The notes below the pieces were generated by a model. It worked only from the letters and a program-made list of their open reading frames with translations, was not told where the DNA came from and did not search any database. The translations under genes were made by a program, and so were the position numbers. A stretch of DNA of 64,000 nt from Pseudonocardia cypriaca (GTDB lineage: Bacteria; Actinomycetota; Actinomycetes; Mycobacteriales; Pseudonocardiaceae): positions 682,001-746,000 of the forward strand of contig NZ_VFPH01000003.1 of assembly GCF_006717045.1 (NCBI RefSeq), in the 5' to 3' direction. This document shows positions 41,456 through 49,884 of this stretch, piece after piece (the stretch's first letter is position 1; each line of letters starts with the position of its first letter).

Positions 41456-42298
41456 CTACCGCTCCACCCGGCCGTGCCAGGCATCCGCCACCCGCACGGC
41501 GTCGAGCGAGCCGATCACATCGTGCACGCGCACCCCCCACGCGCCGCAGCGGGCCGCGAACGCGCTCACCGCGGCCGTGGCGACGTCCCGGCCCGAGGTC
41601 GGGCGCTGCACGCCCTGCTCGTCGGCCAGCAGGGATCCGAGGAACCGCTTGCGGGAGGCCCCCACCAGCACCGGGAACCCCAGCCCGCGCAGCACGTCCA
41701 GCCTGCGCAGCAACGCCCAGTTGTGGTCGGCCGTCTTCGCGAACCCGAGGCCGGGGTCGAGCACCAGCCGCCCCGGCTCCACGCCGGCGGCCACGGCCGA
41801 GTCCACGCGCGCCGCCAGCTCGTCGCGCACGTCGGTGACCACGTCGCCGTAGTGGGCGAGTGCGTTCATGCGGTCGCTGTGCCCACGCCAGTGCATGAGG
41901 ATCCACGGCACCTGCGCCGACGCCACCGCCTTGGCCATCGTGGGATCGGCCAGCCCGCCGGAGACGTCGTTGACGACGCTGGCCCCCGCCTCGACGGCGG
42001 CCTCGGCCACCGCGGCCCGCGTCGTGTCGATGCTGACGCACACCCCCGCGGCGACGAGCTCGCGCACCACCGGGAGCACCCTGGCCAGCTCGGCCTCCGG
42101 CTCGACCCGGGGTGCACCCGGCCGCGTGGACTCACCGCCGACGTCCACCAGGTCGGCACCCGCGTCGCGCATCTCCACCCCGTGGGCGACGGCGCGGTCG
42201 CGGTCGAGCCACTGGCCGCCGTCGGAGAACGAGTCCGGCGTGACGTTGAGGATGCCCATCACAACGCACCGCCCGGGATCCGGCAGCCCGCCAGCCAT
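41456..42298 (-). CDS. folP: Dihydropteroate synthase
   Basis: Joins p-aminobenzoate to dihydropterin pyrophosphate (the sulfonamide target), 280 residues. Motifs: MGILNVTPDSFSDGG, DVGGESTRPGA, SIDTTRAAVA, VNDVSGG, LVGASRKRFLG and VRVHDV, all expected for an active TIM-barrel enzyme. It starts at ATG 42298, 4 bases after folE. Confidence 0.95.
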   Translation of the reverse strand: MAGGLPDPGRCVVMGILNVTPDSFSDGGQWLDRDRAVAHGVEMRDAGADLVDVGGESTRPGAPRVEPEAELARVLPVVRELVAAGVCVSIDTTRAAVAEAAVEAGASVVNDVSGGLADPTMAKAVASAQVPWILMHWRGHSDRMNALAHYGDVVTDVRDELAARVDSAVAAGVEPGRLVLDPGLGFAKTADHNWALLRRLDVLRGLGFPVLVGASRKRFLGSLLADEQGVQRPTSGRDVATAAVSAFAARCGAWGVRVHDVIGSLDAVRVADAWHGRVER

Positions 42299-42302
42299 CG
42301 GC

Positions 42303-42869
42303 TCAACCGTTCCGGATCAGCGCGAGCACCTCCGCGCGGGAGGTCGGCGACGAGCGGAGCATCCCGCGCACGGCGGACGTGGTGGTGCGCGAGCCGGGCT
42401 TGCGGATCCCCCGCATGCCCATGCAGAGGTGCTCGGCCTCGATCACCACGATGACGCCCTTCGGTTCGAGCTTGCGCACCAGGGCGTCGGCCACCTGCGC
42501 CGTGAGCCGCTCCTGCACCTGCGGCCGTCGCGCGTACAGGTCGACGAGCCGGGCGATCTTCGACAGCCCGGTGACCCGCCCCTCGGGGTTCGGGATGTAG
42601 CCGACGTGCGCCACACCGTGGAACGGGACCAGGTGGTGCTCGCACATGGAGAACATCGGGATGTCCTTGACCAGGATCAGCTCCTGGTGGTGCTCGTCGA
42701 ACGTGCGGTCGAGCACCTCGTCCGGCTCGGCGTAGAGCCCCTGGAAGATCTCCGCGTACGACCGGGCCACGCGGGCAGGCGTGTCGCGCAGGCCTTCGCG
42801 GTCGGGATCCTCCCCGATCGCGATGAGCAGTTCCCGCACCGCGGCCTCGGCCCGCGCGTGATCGATCAC
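42303..42869 (-). CDS. folE: GTP cyclohydrolase I
   Basis: First enzyme of pterin synthesis, converting GTP to dihydroneopterin triphosphate; 188 residues. The zinc site is in MFSMCEHHLVPFHG, with a further Cys in EAEHLCMGMRG; GYIPNPEGRVTGLSKIARLVD is conserved. GTG 42869 is taken as the start (VIDHARAEAAVREL, with AGGAA ten bases upstream). It lies 56 bases after ftsH, so it may share the ftsH transcript. It corresponds to Rv3609c. Confidence 0.93.
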   Translation of the reverse strand: MIDHARAEAAVRELLIAIGEDPDREGLRDTPARVARSYAEIFQGLYAEPDEVLDRTFDEHHQELILVKDIPMFSMCEHHLVPFHGVAHVGYIPNPEGRVTGLSKIARLVDLYARRPQVQERLTAQVADALVRKLEPKGVIVVIEAEHLCMGMRGIRKPGSRTTTSAVRGMLRSSPTSRAEVLALIRNG

Positions 42870-42925
42870 CGGCTGACCGTTCCTCGACGCCCTCTCGGAC
42901 GCCGCACCACCAGGTATTGCTGCGC

Positions 42926-45331
42926 TCAGCGTGAGCCGCCTTCGTCGGACCCGGGGCCGCTCTCCTCGCTCGGCTTGTCGAGGGACGGCTTCTCGGGCTG
43001 GAGCTGCTGCGTCGGCTCGCTCGAACCGTTGGCACCCGCCTGTTGCGACGGGGGCACCTGGTTCGGGGCCGGAGCCCACTGCGGGTTCGTCGGCTGCTGC
43101 CAGTGGCCGGGCGGCGGCCAGGTCTGCCCGTGCGGGGTGGTGGCGGGCCGCCAGTCCGGCGGTGCTCCGTAGTTGTGGGGCACCGAGTTGGGCTGCTGCG
43201 GCTGCCCGCCCCAGCCCTGCTGCGGCACGGGCTGCCCCTGCGGCGGATATCCCCCCGGGAACGGCTGTCCGGGACCGCCCGGGTAACCGCCGGGCGGCAC
43301 GGGCACCGGACCGCCGTTGGGGCCGGGAGCCGGCACGCCGTTGGCGCCACCGGGGTAGGAACCGACGGGCGCGGGCTCGCGCACCGGCTCGGTGTGCGGC
43401 GGCCACGGCTCGCCGCGCTCCTTCGCCCGCTCGGCCGGTGTCTTGATCGGCGGCTTGTCGGACGGCGTGCGCTCGCCGAAGTCGTTGAACGCCGTGATCC
43501 GGGGCCGCTTCTCCACCTGGTTGAAGATCCGCTCGAGGTCCCTGCGGGTGAGCGTCTCCTTCTCGAGCAGCTCGAACACCAGGTCGTCGAGGACGTCGCG
43601 GTAGGTGTTGAGAATCTCCCACGCCTCGGTGTGCGCCGCCTCGATGAGAGCGCGCACCTCCTCGTCGATCTCGTGGGCGACCTCGAGCGAGTAGTCGGCC
43701 TGTGCGCCCATGGAGCGGCCCAGGAACGGGTCGCCCTGATCGCGCCCGTAGCGGACGGCACCGAGCCGCGCGCTCATGCCGTACTCGGTGACCATCGCCT
43801 TGGCGATCTTGGTGGCCTGGTCGATGTCGCTGGACGCGCCGGTGGTGGGCTCGTGGAACACGAGCTCCTCCGCGCTGCGCCCGCCCATCGCGAAGACCAG
43901 CCGGGCGATCATCTCCGAGCGGGTCATCAGGCCCTTGTCGTCCTCGGGGACGACGAGGGCGTGGCCGCCGGTGCGCCCGCGCGGCAGGATCGTGAGCTTG
44001 TAGACCGGCTCCAGGTCGGGCATCGCCCACGCGGCGAGCGCGTGGCCGCCCTCGTGGTAGGCGGTGATCTTCTTCTCCTGCTCGGAGATGATCTTGCCCT
44101 TGCGGCGCGGCCCGCCGACCACCCGGTCGACCGACTCCTCGAGAGCCGCTGCGTTGATGAGCGTGCCGTTCTCCCGCGCGGTGAGCAGCGCGGCCTCGTT
44201 GATGACGTTGGCGAGGTCGGCACCGGACATCCCGACCGTGCGCTTGGCCAGCGACTCGAAGTCGACGTCGGGCGCGAACGGCTTGCCCTTGGCGTGCACG
44301 CCGAGGATCGCCTTGCGGCCGGCGAGGTCGGGAGCACCGACCGGGATCTGCCGGTCGAAGCGGCCGGGGCGCAGCAGCGCCGGGTCGAGGATGTCGGGCC
44401 GGTTGGTGGCCGCGATCAGGATGATGCCGCCGCGCGCGTCGAAGCCGTCCATCTCGACGAGCAGCTGGTTGAGCGTCTGCTCGCGCTCGTCGTGGCCACC
44501 GCCGAGGCCCGCGCCGCGCTGGCGGCCGACCGCGTCGATCTCGTCGACGAAGATGATGCAGGGGGAGTTCTGCTTGGCCTGCTCGAACAGGTCGCGCACG
44601 CGGGAGGCACCGACACCGACGAACATCTCGACGAAGTCGGAACCGGAGATCGTGTAGAACGGCACGCCCGCCTCGCCCGCGACAGCGCGCGCCAGCAGCG
44701 TCTTACCGGTGCCGGGCGGGCCGTAGAGCAGCACGCCCTTCGGGATCTTCGCGCCGAGCGCCTGGTAACGCGCCGGGTTCTGCAGGAAATCCTTGATCTC
44801 GTGCAGCTCCTCGACCGCCTCGTCGGCGCCCGCGACATCGCCGAAGGTGGTCTTCGGCATGTCCTTGTTGAGCTGCTTCGCCTTCGACTTGCCGAAGGAC
44901 ATCACCCGGTTTCCGCCGCCCTGGGCGTTGTTCATCATCCAGAACAGGACGAGCAGCACGAGGCCGAGCGGGATCAGGTAGATCAGCATCGTGGTCAGGA
45001 ACGAGTCCTGCCGCACGGTGGTGTTGAACGCCGGCTTGTTGCTCGCGTTCCCGAGCGTTTCCACGATGGTGGCGGCGGTCTGCGCCGGATACTGCGTGAT
45101 GATCTGCGTGGTGCCCTCGACGGGCTGCGCGAGCGTGAGCCGAAGCCGCTGCTCCCGGTCCTCGATGAGCGCGTTGGTGACGTTGCCGTCGTTGATCTGG
45201 GCCAGCGCTACGGAGGTGTCCACCCGCGTGAAGCCGCGCGTGTCGTCGAAGAGCACGCTGAAGGTGAAGTAGACCAGGATCGCGGCGAGGATCCAGATCA
45301 GCGGGTTTCGGAGCAGGCGCTTGCGGTCCAT
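42926..45331 (-). CDS. ftsH: ATP-dependent zinc metalloprotease FtsH
   Basis: Membrane AAA protease of 801 residues. Two N-terminal membrane segments (about 11-27 and 113-132) flank an outer domain. The AAA module has GPPGTGKT, the second-region-of-homology has ATNRPDILDPALLRPGRFDR, and the zinc protease site is HEGGH. Beyond about residue 640 is a ~160-residue Pro/Gly/Gln-rich disordered tail, longer than in most bacteria but typical of actinobacteria. It corresponds to Rv3610c. It starts at ATG 45331. Confidence 0.97.
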   Translation of the reverse strand: MDRKRLLRNPLIWILAAILVYFTFSVLFDDTRGFTRVDTSVALAQINDGNVTNALIEDREQRLRLTLAQPVEGTTQIITQYPAQTAATIVETLGNASNKPAFNTTVRQDSFLTTMLIYLIPLGLVLLVLFWMMNNAQGGGNRVMSFGKSKAKQLNKDMPKTTFGDVAGADEAVEELHEIKDFLQNPARYQALGAKIPKGVLLYGPPGTGKTLLARAVAGEAGVPFYTISGSDFVEMFVGVGASRVRDLFEQAKQNSPCIIFVDEIDAVGRQRGAGLGGGHDEREQTLNQLLVEMDGFDARGGIILIAATNRPDILDPALLRPGRFDRQIPVGAPDLAGRKAILGVHAKGKPFAPDVDFESLAKRTVGMSGADLANVINEAALLTARENGTLINAAALEESVDRVVGGPRRKGKIISEQEKKITAYHEGGHALAAWAMPDLEPVYKLTILPRGRTGGHALVVPEDDKGLMTRSEMIARLVFAMGGRSAEELVFHEPTTGASSDIDQATKIAKAMVTEYGMSARLGAVRYGRDQGDPFLGRSMGAQADYSLEVAHEIDEEVRALIEAAHTEAWEILNTYRDVLDDLVFELLEKETLTRRDLERIFNQVEKRPRITAFNDFGERTPSDKPPIKTPAERAKERGEPWPPHTEPVREPAPVGSYPGGANGVPAPGPNGGPVPVPPGGYPGGPGQPFPGGYPPQGQPVPQQGWGGQPQQPNSVPHNYGAPPDWRPATTPHGQTWPPPGHWQQPTNPQWAPAPNQVPPSQQAGANGSSEPTQQLQPEKPSLDKPSEESGPGSDEGGSR

Positions 45332-45422
45332 GCAGCTTCGGCCGTGGCGGCCTTCACCCTTCCTGGCGAGATTCTCCGGCGGAGAGACCCGGCGCAGCGG
45401 ACTGACCGGCCCTGAGTCCGCC

Positions 45423-45428
45423 AGGATA
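45423..45428 (-). promoter_or_regulatory. Candidate -10 box of ftsH
   Basis: TATCCT on the minus strand, which would give a leader of about 85 bases. In the 45332-45619 gap there is also a dyad GTACTC-ATCAC-GAGTAC (45469-45485) between ftsH and the divergent protease gene, a possible operator; nothing else is evident. Confidence 0.35.
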
Positions 45429-45619
45429 GCGGGCCGCGAGCACAGCTGCGCCGTCGATGTCCATCGGCGTACTCATCACGAGTACACAGACGCTCAACGG
45501 ACGGTGGCGAACCGGTGTTCCCGGAGGGCATATCCCCACGCGCACGGCGTCGTTGGGCCATTGGCGGATGGTGATCACGACTTGGCCGGCGACGAAGCCG
45601 GTAGGTGGGGGTTGGTGGC

Positions 45620-46537
45620 ATGACGGCGAGGGCCCGTGGCGTCGCGGTGGCGGTCGCGCTCGGTGGGATCGCGCTCGGAGCTGTGCTCGCTCCGGCGGCC
45701 ACGGCCGCGCCCGCGCGGTCGGGTCAGGCGGACTGGGCCGCCGCCGGCTCGGCTGCGATCCGGCCCGGCGTCGTCACCGACACCGAGGGTGGCGGGTCCT
45801 GCACGAGCAACTTCGTGTTCACCAGCGGCAGCCGCACGTTCCTCGGCCAGGCCGCGCACTGCGCCGGCACCGGTGACGCCACCGAGACCGACGGGTGCGA
45901 CTCCGGGACGATGGACATCGGCACCCCCGTCACCATCAAGGCAGCCGACGGCACCGATCGCACCGGCCGCCTCGCCTACAGCTCCTGGCTGTCGATGCAG
46001 GCGAACGGGGAGACCGACCCCGACCTCTGCTCCTTCAACGACTTCGCCCTCGTCGAGATCGCGGGCGAGGACGTGGCCGACGTGAACCCGAGCCTCCCGG
46101 TCTTCGGCGGCCCCACCGGCCTCGACACCGACGGCCTCCGCACCGGCGAGCTGGTCTACAGCGTCGGCAACTCCGAGCTGCGGCTCGGGATCAGCGCGCT
46201 CGGCCCGAAGGTCGGCATCAACGTCACCGACACCGGCGACGGGCGCAGCCACGACGTCTACACGCTCACCCCGGGCATCCCCGGCGACTCCGGCAGCGCC
46301 TTCGTCGACGGCTCGGGCGCCGCGTTCGGCGTGCTGTCCACGCTGAACCTCGCACCGCTGCCCGCCAGCAACGGGGTGATCGACCTGGCCCACGCGCTCG
46401 AGTACGCCCGCGCGAACGGCGACGTGGGCAACGTCCAGCTCGCGCTCGGCACCGAGGAGTTCAACTCCGGCCCCGCGGCGGGTCTCCCGGTGCCGGCGCT
46501 GCCCACCCTGCCCGCGCTCCCCGTGCTGAACGGCTGA
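45620..46537 (+). CDS. Secreted S1-type serine protease
   Basis: Exported protease of 305 residues. An N-terminal signal peptide (hydrophobic VAVAVALGGIALGAVLA, with a likely cut after ATA) is followed by a chymotrypsin-type domain: His in GQAAHCAG, Asp in CSFNDFALVEI and Ser in PGDSGSAF. Paired cysteines (GSCTSNF/AAHCAG, DGCDS/DLCSF) suggest disulfides. The C-terminus ends in a short Pro/Leu repeat (VPALPTLPALPVLNG). ATG 45620 is chosen; GTG 45605 is in frame. It is inserted between ftsH and hpt and ends in a strong hairpin. Confidence 0.88.
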   Translation: MTARARGVAVAVALGGIALGAVLAPAATAAPARSGQADWAAAGSAAIRPGVVTDTEGGGSCTSNFVFTSGSRTFLGQAAHCAGTGDATETDGCDSGTMDIGTPVTIKAADGTDRTGRLAYSSWLSMQANGETDPDLCSFNDFALVEIAGEDVADVNPSLPVFGGPTGLDTDGLRTGELVYSVGNSELRLGISALGPKVGINVTDTGDGRSHDVYTLTPGIPGDSGSAFVDGSGAAFGVLSTLNLAPLPASNGVIDLAHALEYARANGDVGNVQLALGTEEFNSGPAAGLPVPALPTLPALPVLNG

Positions 46538-46542
46538 GCAGC

Positions 46543-46592
46543 CCCGGTGGTCGAGTAGGGCCGGCGCCCAGCGCCGGCCCGTATCGAGACCA
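46543..46592. repeat. Inverted-repeat element, left copy, with terminator hairpin
   Basis: CCCGGTGGTCGAGTAG (46543-46558), then the stem GGGCCGGCGC-CCA-GCGCCGGCCC (46558-46580), then GTATCGAGAC. It begins five bases after the protease stop. An inverted copy without the inner hairpin lies at 47105-47139. The GTCTCGATAC/CTACTCGACCACC signature is a repeat I know from many actinobacterial genomes; its role is not established, and a terminator role fits. Confidence 0.6.
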
Positions 46593-46604
46593 CCACGCCG
46601 TCTC

Positions 46605-46625
46605 CCACCAGGCCTTCACTGGTGG
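46605..46625. repeat. Short stem-loop in the structured intergenic region
   Basis: CCACCAG-GCCTTCA-CTGGTGG, 7-bp arms. The GGCCTTC of its loop recurs at 46654-46660, at the start of the next inverted repeat. Confidence 0.45.
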
Positions 46626-46654
46626 CACGCACCGTCCAGGCAACCTCTCCCCAG

Positions 46655-46740
46655 GCCTTCGGTGGCGCCGCGCATCGTGCGGGGCCGCTTCGCGGGCAGG
46701 CCACAGGCCAGCCCCTTCGGCGCGCGGCGCCACCGAAGGC
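46655..46740. repeat. Inverted repeat with 19-bp arms
   Basis: The left arm 46655-46673 (GCCTTCGGTGGCGCCGCGC) and right arm 46722-46740 are perfect complements around a 48-base GC-rich loop. No protein is convincingly encoded here. Confidence 0.6.
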
Positions 46741-46766
46741 GGACTCACGGACATGATCAGTGTTTC

Positions 46767-46803
46767 GGCGCGTTTCCCGACGGAATTCGTCGGGAAACGC
46801 GCC
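46767..46803. repeat. Inverted repeat with 16-bp arms
   Basis: GGCGCGTTTCCCGACG (46767-46782), five-base centre GAATT, and the perfect complement to 46803. Weaker pairing (ATGATC/GATCAT) extends outward. Confidence 0.6.
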
Positions 46804-46925
46804 CAACTGCCGATCATCGCTCCCACCCGCCTCCTGGTCGACCCGAGACGCACACCACGGTGGCCAGCCAGGCCCTCGTGTGCTGCTCGCGCTGCTCTTC
46901 ACCGGTGACCCACCCCTGCTCGGCC

Positions 46926-46951
46926 CACGCTGCCCGTCGACGGGCAGCGTG
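46926..46951. repeat. Perfect 26-bp palindrome
   Basis: CACGCTGCCCGTC followed directly by its reverse complement, with no central spacer. It has the form of a protein-binding dyad or a cruciform-forming site. The rest of 46538-47143 shows no credible gene. Confidence 0.6.
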
Positions 46952-47104
46952 ACCTCACCCCGGGTGCGCCAGCACGAACCGGGTGCGCGAGGGCAAGAAG
47001 ATCCCGTGACGGGGCGGCCCCGCACACTGCGCGGCGCCGCCAGGAGGCCGTGAGAAGGCAGACCTTCGAGACAGGAGGCCCTGACCGAGGAGGCAGGCGC
47101 AACT

Positions 47105-47139
47105 GTCTCGATACGCGTCGGCGCTACTCGACCACCGGG
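47105..47139. repeat. Inverted-repeat element, right copy
   Basis: GTCTCGATAC...CTACTCGACCACCGGG, the inverted copy of 46543-46592 lacking the inner hairpin. It ends five bases before the hpt stop codon, the mirror image of the left copy beside the protease gene. Confidence 0.6.
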
Positions 47140-47143
47140 TGGG

Positions 47144-47689
47144 TCAGGCGTAGACGGCGGGGTCGAGCGTGCCGATGAACGGCAGGTCGCGGTAGCGCTC
47201 GGCGTAGTCGAGGCCGTAGCCGACGACGAACTCGTTGGGGATGTCGAAGCCGACGTACTTCACGGGCACGTCGACCTTCACCGCGTCCGGCTTGCGCAGC
47301 AGCGCGCAGATCGACAGCGACGCCGGCTGGCGGGACTCGAGGTTCCCCCGCAGCCAGGACAACGTGAGCCCCGAGTCGATGATGTCCTCGACGATGAGCA
47401 CGTCGCGGCCTGCGATGTCGCGGTCGAGGTCCTTGAGGATGCGCACGACCCCCGACGACGAGGTGGACGAGCCGTAGGAGCTCACCGCCATGAACTCGAG
47501 CTGCACCGGCACCGGCAGCGCCCGCGCGAGATCGGTCATGAACATCACGGCGCCCTTGAGGACGCCGACGAGCAGCAGATCCGAGTCGGACCCGGCGCGG
47601 TCGGCCGCGATCTGGGCCGCCAGCTCGGCGGTCCGCTCCCGGATCGCCTCCTCGGTGATCAACGTCGATGCGATCTCACCGTCGTACAC
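47144..47689 (-). CDS. hpt: Hypoxanthine phosphoribosyltransferase
   Basis: Purine-salvage enzyme of 181 residues converting hypoxanthine or guanine plus PRPP to the nucleotide. The PRPP motif is VLIVEDIIDSGLTLSWL, the flexible loop is MAVSSYGSST, and VGFDIPNEFVVGYGLDYAERYR is the base-binding end. It starts at GTG 47689, 30 bases after tilS, the widespread tilS-hpt pairing. It corresponds to Rv3624c. Confidence 0.95.
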   Translation of the reverse strand: MYDGEIASTLITEEAIRERTAELAAQIAADRAGSDSDLLLVGVLKGAVMFMTDLARALPVPVQLEFMAVSSYGSSTSSSGVVRILKDLDRDIAGRDVLIVEDIIDSGLTLSWLRGNLESRQPASLSICALLRKPDAVKVDVPVKYVGFDIPNEFVVGYGLDYAERYRDLPFIGTLDPAVYA

Positions 47690-47719
47690 GGGGGGCGGCC
47701 TCCTGCGTGGTCGGGGCGA

Positions 47720-48700
47720 TCAGCCGCCGGATGGCCAGCGGACCGGGCGCAGGGAGAGCCTGCCACGCGCACGCACCAGCTCCAAGCCACCCGGTAGGGC
47801 GACACCGCCGCGATCCGGCCCCTGAACAGCGAGAACGTCGGCAGCCCTGAGGTGCTCGTCGGTGAGAGCTGTCACGCCGGCCGTGGCCAGCCACGCCCGC
47901 AGCACCCGGCGGCGCAGCGCAGCGGGCACACCGTCGAGCGGGGCGAGGAGGAGACCGGCCTCCGGGTCGTGCGCCCGGCCGAGCAGGTCGGCCGCAACGG
48001 CGTCGAGCGCGTCGCCGTCCTCGCGCAGCTGCCGCGCCGTGCGGGCGAGCGCCTCCGCGACCCCGCCCGCCAGCACGTCCTCCAGCAACGGCAGCACCTC
48101 GTGCCGGAGCCGGACGCGGGTGAACCGGGGGTCGGTGTTGTGCGGGTCGTCCCACACCGGCAGGCCCGCCGCCGCGCACGCCGCCCGCGTCACCGCGCGG
48201 CGCACCCCGAGCAACGGCCGGCACCACGGTGCGTCCCACGCCCGCATCCCGGCGAGTGACCGGGCGCCCGATCCCCTGCCCAGCCCGAGGAGCACCGTCT
48301 CGGCCTGGTCGTCGAGGGTGTGCCCGAGCAGGACGGGCGCGTCCGGGTGCGGGCGGGCGGCGCGCAGGGCCGCGTAGCGGGCACGGCGGGCCGCGGCCTC
48401 GATCCCACCTCTCCCACCGACCTCGACCGTGTGCACGCTCGCCGGGATACCGAGGCCCTCGAGCAGCTCGGCGGTGGCTGCGGCCCGCTTCGCGGACCCG
48501 TCCTGCAGGCCGTGGTCCACCACCGCGCCGTGGACGTCGCCCCGGCCCCGAACCGCGACCGCCGCGGCGGCGAGTGCGAGCGAGTCGGCGCCGCCGGAGC
48601 AGGCGACCAGCAGCGGGACGTCCCGGTGCGGCGCGGGCAGCGCGGCGAGCGCGGCGCGAACGGCCCGCCGCACGGCGGGCACCGCCGGGTCCTGTGCCAC
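47720..48700 (-). CDS. tilS: tRNA(Ile)-lysidine synthase
   Basis: Modifies the anticodon C34 of tRNA-Ile to lysidine so that it reads AUA; an essential N-type ATP pyrophosphatase of 326 residues. The PP-loop is ACSGGADSLAL, followed by VVDHGLQDGSAKRA and LLGHTLDDQAETVLLGLGRGSG. GTG 48700 (AQDPAVPAVRRAVRAAL) is preferred, as it follows the upstream gene; the frame continues 101 codons upstream. It is followed by hpt. Confidence 0.92.
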   Translation of the reverse strand: MAQDPAVPAVRRAVRAALAALPAPHRDVPLLVACSGGADSLALAAAAVAVRGRGDVHGAVVDHGLQDGSAKRAAATAELLEGLGIPASVHTVEVGGRGGIEAAARRARYAALRAARPHPDAPVLLGHTLDDQAETVLLGLGRGSGARSLAGMRAWDAPWCRPLLGVRRAVTRAACAAAGLPVWDDPHNTDPRFTRVRLRHEVLPLLEDVLAGGVAEALARTARQLREDGDALDAVAADLLGRAHDPEAGLLLAPLDGVPAALRRRVLRAWLATAGVTALTDEHLRAADVLAVQGPDRGGVALPGGLELVRARGRLSLRPVRWPSGG

Positions 48701-48737
48701 GGGCGCGGACTGTAGCCCGCCGGCCGCCGCGAGCGGC

Positions 48738-49814
48738 TCAGATGCCGTGGACGCGTTCCAGCCAGCGGCCAGGATGGGCCAGCTCGTCGCGGGTCGGGAG
48801 CGTCTCGGGGCTCTCCCACACGCGGTTGAAGCCCTCCATGCCCGCGGCGAGGACCACGTGCTTCGTGAACGCCGAGCCGACCGCGTACTGGCGGACCTTG
48901 GCCTCCACGCCGAGCAGGGCGCGCAGCAGGCGGTCGACGAGGCCACCACCGCGACGACGGACGGTGAACCGGTTGCGGATGGTGGTGACCGTGGGGACGA
49001 CATCGGGGCCGACCGCGTCCATCACGTGGTCGGCGTGGCCCTCCAGGAGGGTCGTGAGGGCGAGCAGCCGGTCGAGCACCGCCCGCTGCTCGGGTCCCTG
49101 GAGCAGCTCGACGATCGCGAGCGAGTCGCCTCCGGACTCGCGCAGCGACCGCACCACCTCGGGCAGGCGTTCCAGGACGGCGCCGCGGTCGGTCTGGGCG
49201 ATCGACAGGAACCGGCCGACCTCCTCCGCGAAGTAGGAGCGCAGCCACGGCACCGCGGTGAACTGGAGCCGGTGGGTGGCCTCGTGCAGGCAGACCCACA
49301 GCCCGAAGTCGGTGCTCGGCACGTCGAGCGCCTTCTGGGCGGCGTGCACGTTGGGGGCCACGAGCAGCAGCCGGCCGCCGCCTTCCGGCCCGCCGAACGG
49401 GTCGTACTGGCCGAGCACCCGCCCGCCCAGGTACGCGACCACGCTGCCGACCTGCAGCCCCGCCGTACGCGCCGTGACGGTGCGGGTGACCCGGGACACC
49501 TCGGGCAGCTGCGCGCCCGACGTGAGAGCGGCCATGCTCGCGACGGCGGCCGTGGCCCACGCCTTGCGGTCGACCACGTCGGCCGGGAGCAGCGGCAGGC
49601 CGTGACCGAGCCCCGTGGTCTCCCGGACGTGCCGCTCGGCGACGGCCGCGTCGGCGCGCAGACGCTGCACAAGCTCGGCGGCCTCGGCGAGCGTGGCGTC
49701 CGGGCCGGGCTGCATGAGCCGACCTGCGGTGCGACTCGCGAGGTCCCAGTCGACCGGGAGCCCACGCTCGCCCGGTGGACTCGATGCGGACTGTGGGTCG
49801 GTCACGTGCTGCAC
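48738..49814 (-). CDS. Zinc-dependent metalloprotease-like protein (DUF2342, Rv3626c-like)
   Basis: Protein of 358 residues of the zincin-like DUF2342 family, often labelled coenzyme F420 biosynthesis-associated without proof. The HExxH motif is CLHEATHRLQF, and a third ligand may be the Glu of LLEGHADHVMD. It occupies the Rv3626c position between dacB and tilS. GTG 49814 has a -10 TAGCGT six bases upstream; GTG 49805 is an alternative three codons later. Confidence 0.88.
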   Translation of the reverse strand: MQHVTDPQSASSPPGERGLPVDWDLASRTAGRLMQPGPDATLAEAAELVQRLRADAAVAERHVRETTGLGHGLPLLPADVVDRKAWATAAVASMAALTSGAQLPEVSRVTRTVTARTAGLQVGSVVAYLGGRVLGQYDPFGGPEGGGRLLLVAPNVHAAQKALDVPSTDFGLWVCLHEATHRLQFTAVPWLRSYFAEEVGRFLSIAQTDRGAVLERLPEVVRSLRESGGDSLAIVELLQGPEQRAVLDRLLALTTLLEGHADHVMDAVGPDVVPTVTTIRNRFTVRRRGGGLVDRLLRALLGVEAKVRQYAVGSAFTKHVVLAAGMEGFNRVWESPETLPTRDELAHPGRWLERVHGI

Positions 49815-49820
49815 GGGTCC

Positions 49821-49826
49821 ACGCTA
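49821..49826 (-). promoter_or_regulatory. Leaderless -10 box of the DUF2342 gene
   Basis: TAGCGT on the minus strand, six bases before GTG 49814. Confidence 0.45.
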
Positions 49827-49842
49827 CGTGCCCGATGCGGGT

Positions 49843-49884
49843 CGTGAGTGGTTACGAGTGCCAGAGCACTCGTAACCGCTCACG
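49843..49884. terminator. Long hairpin containing the dacB stop codon
   Basis: 18-bp arms (49843-49860 and 49867-49884) with one mismatch around CCAGAG; GGTTACGAGTG pairs with CACTCGTAACC. The dacB stop (49882-49880) is inside the right arm, so the ribosome would clear the hairpin only at termination. Confidence 0.6.

Noticed and set aside
46662..46952. Small reading frames in the structured region
   Set aside because: They cross the inverted repeats, are Arg/Pro-rich in the usual way of GC-rich shadow frames, lack a credible ribosome site, and show no conserved protein pattern.
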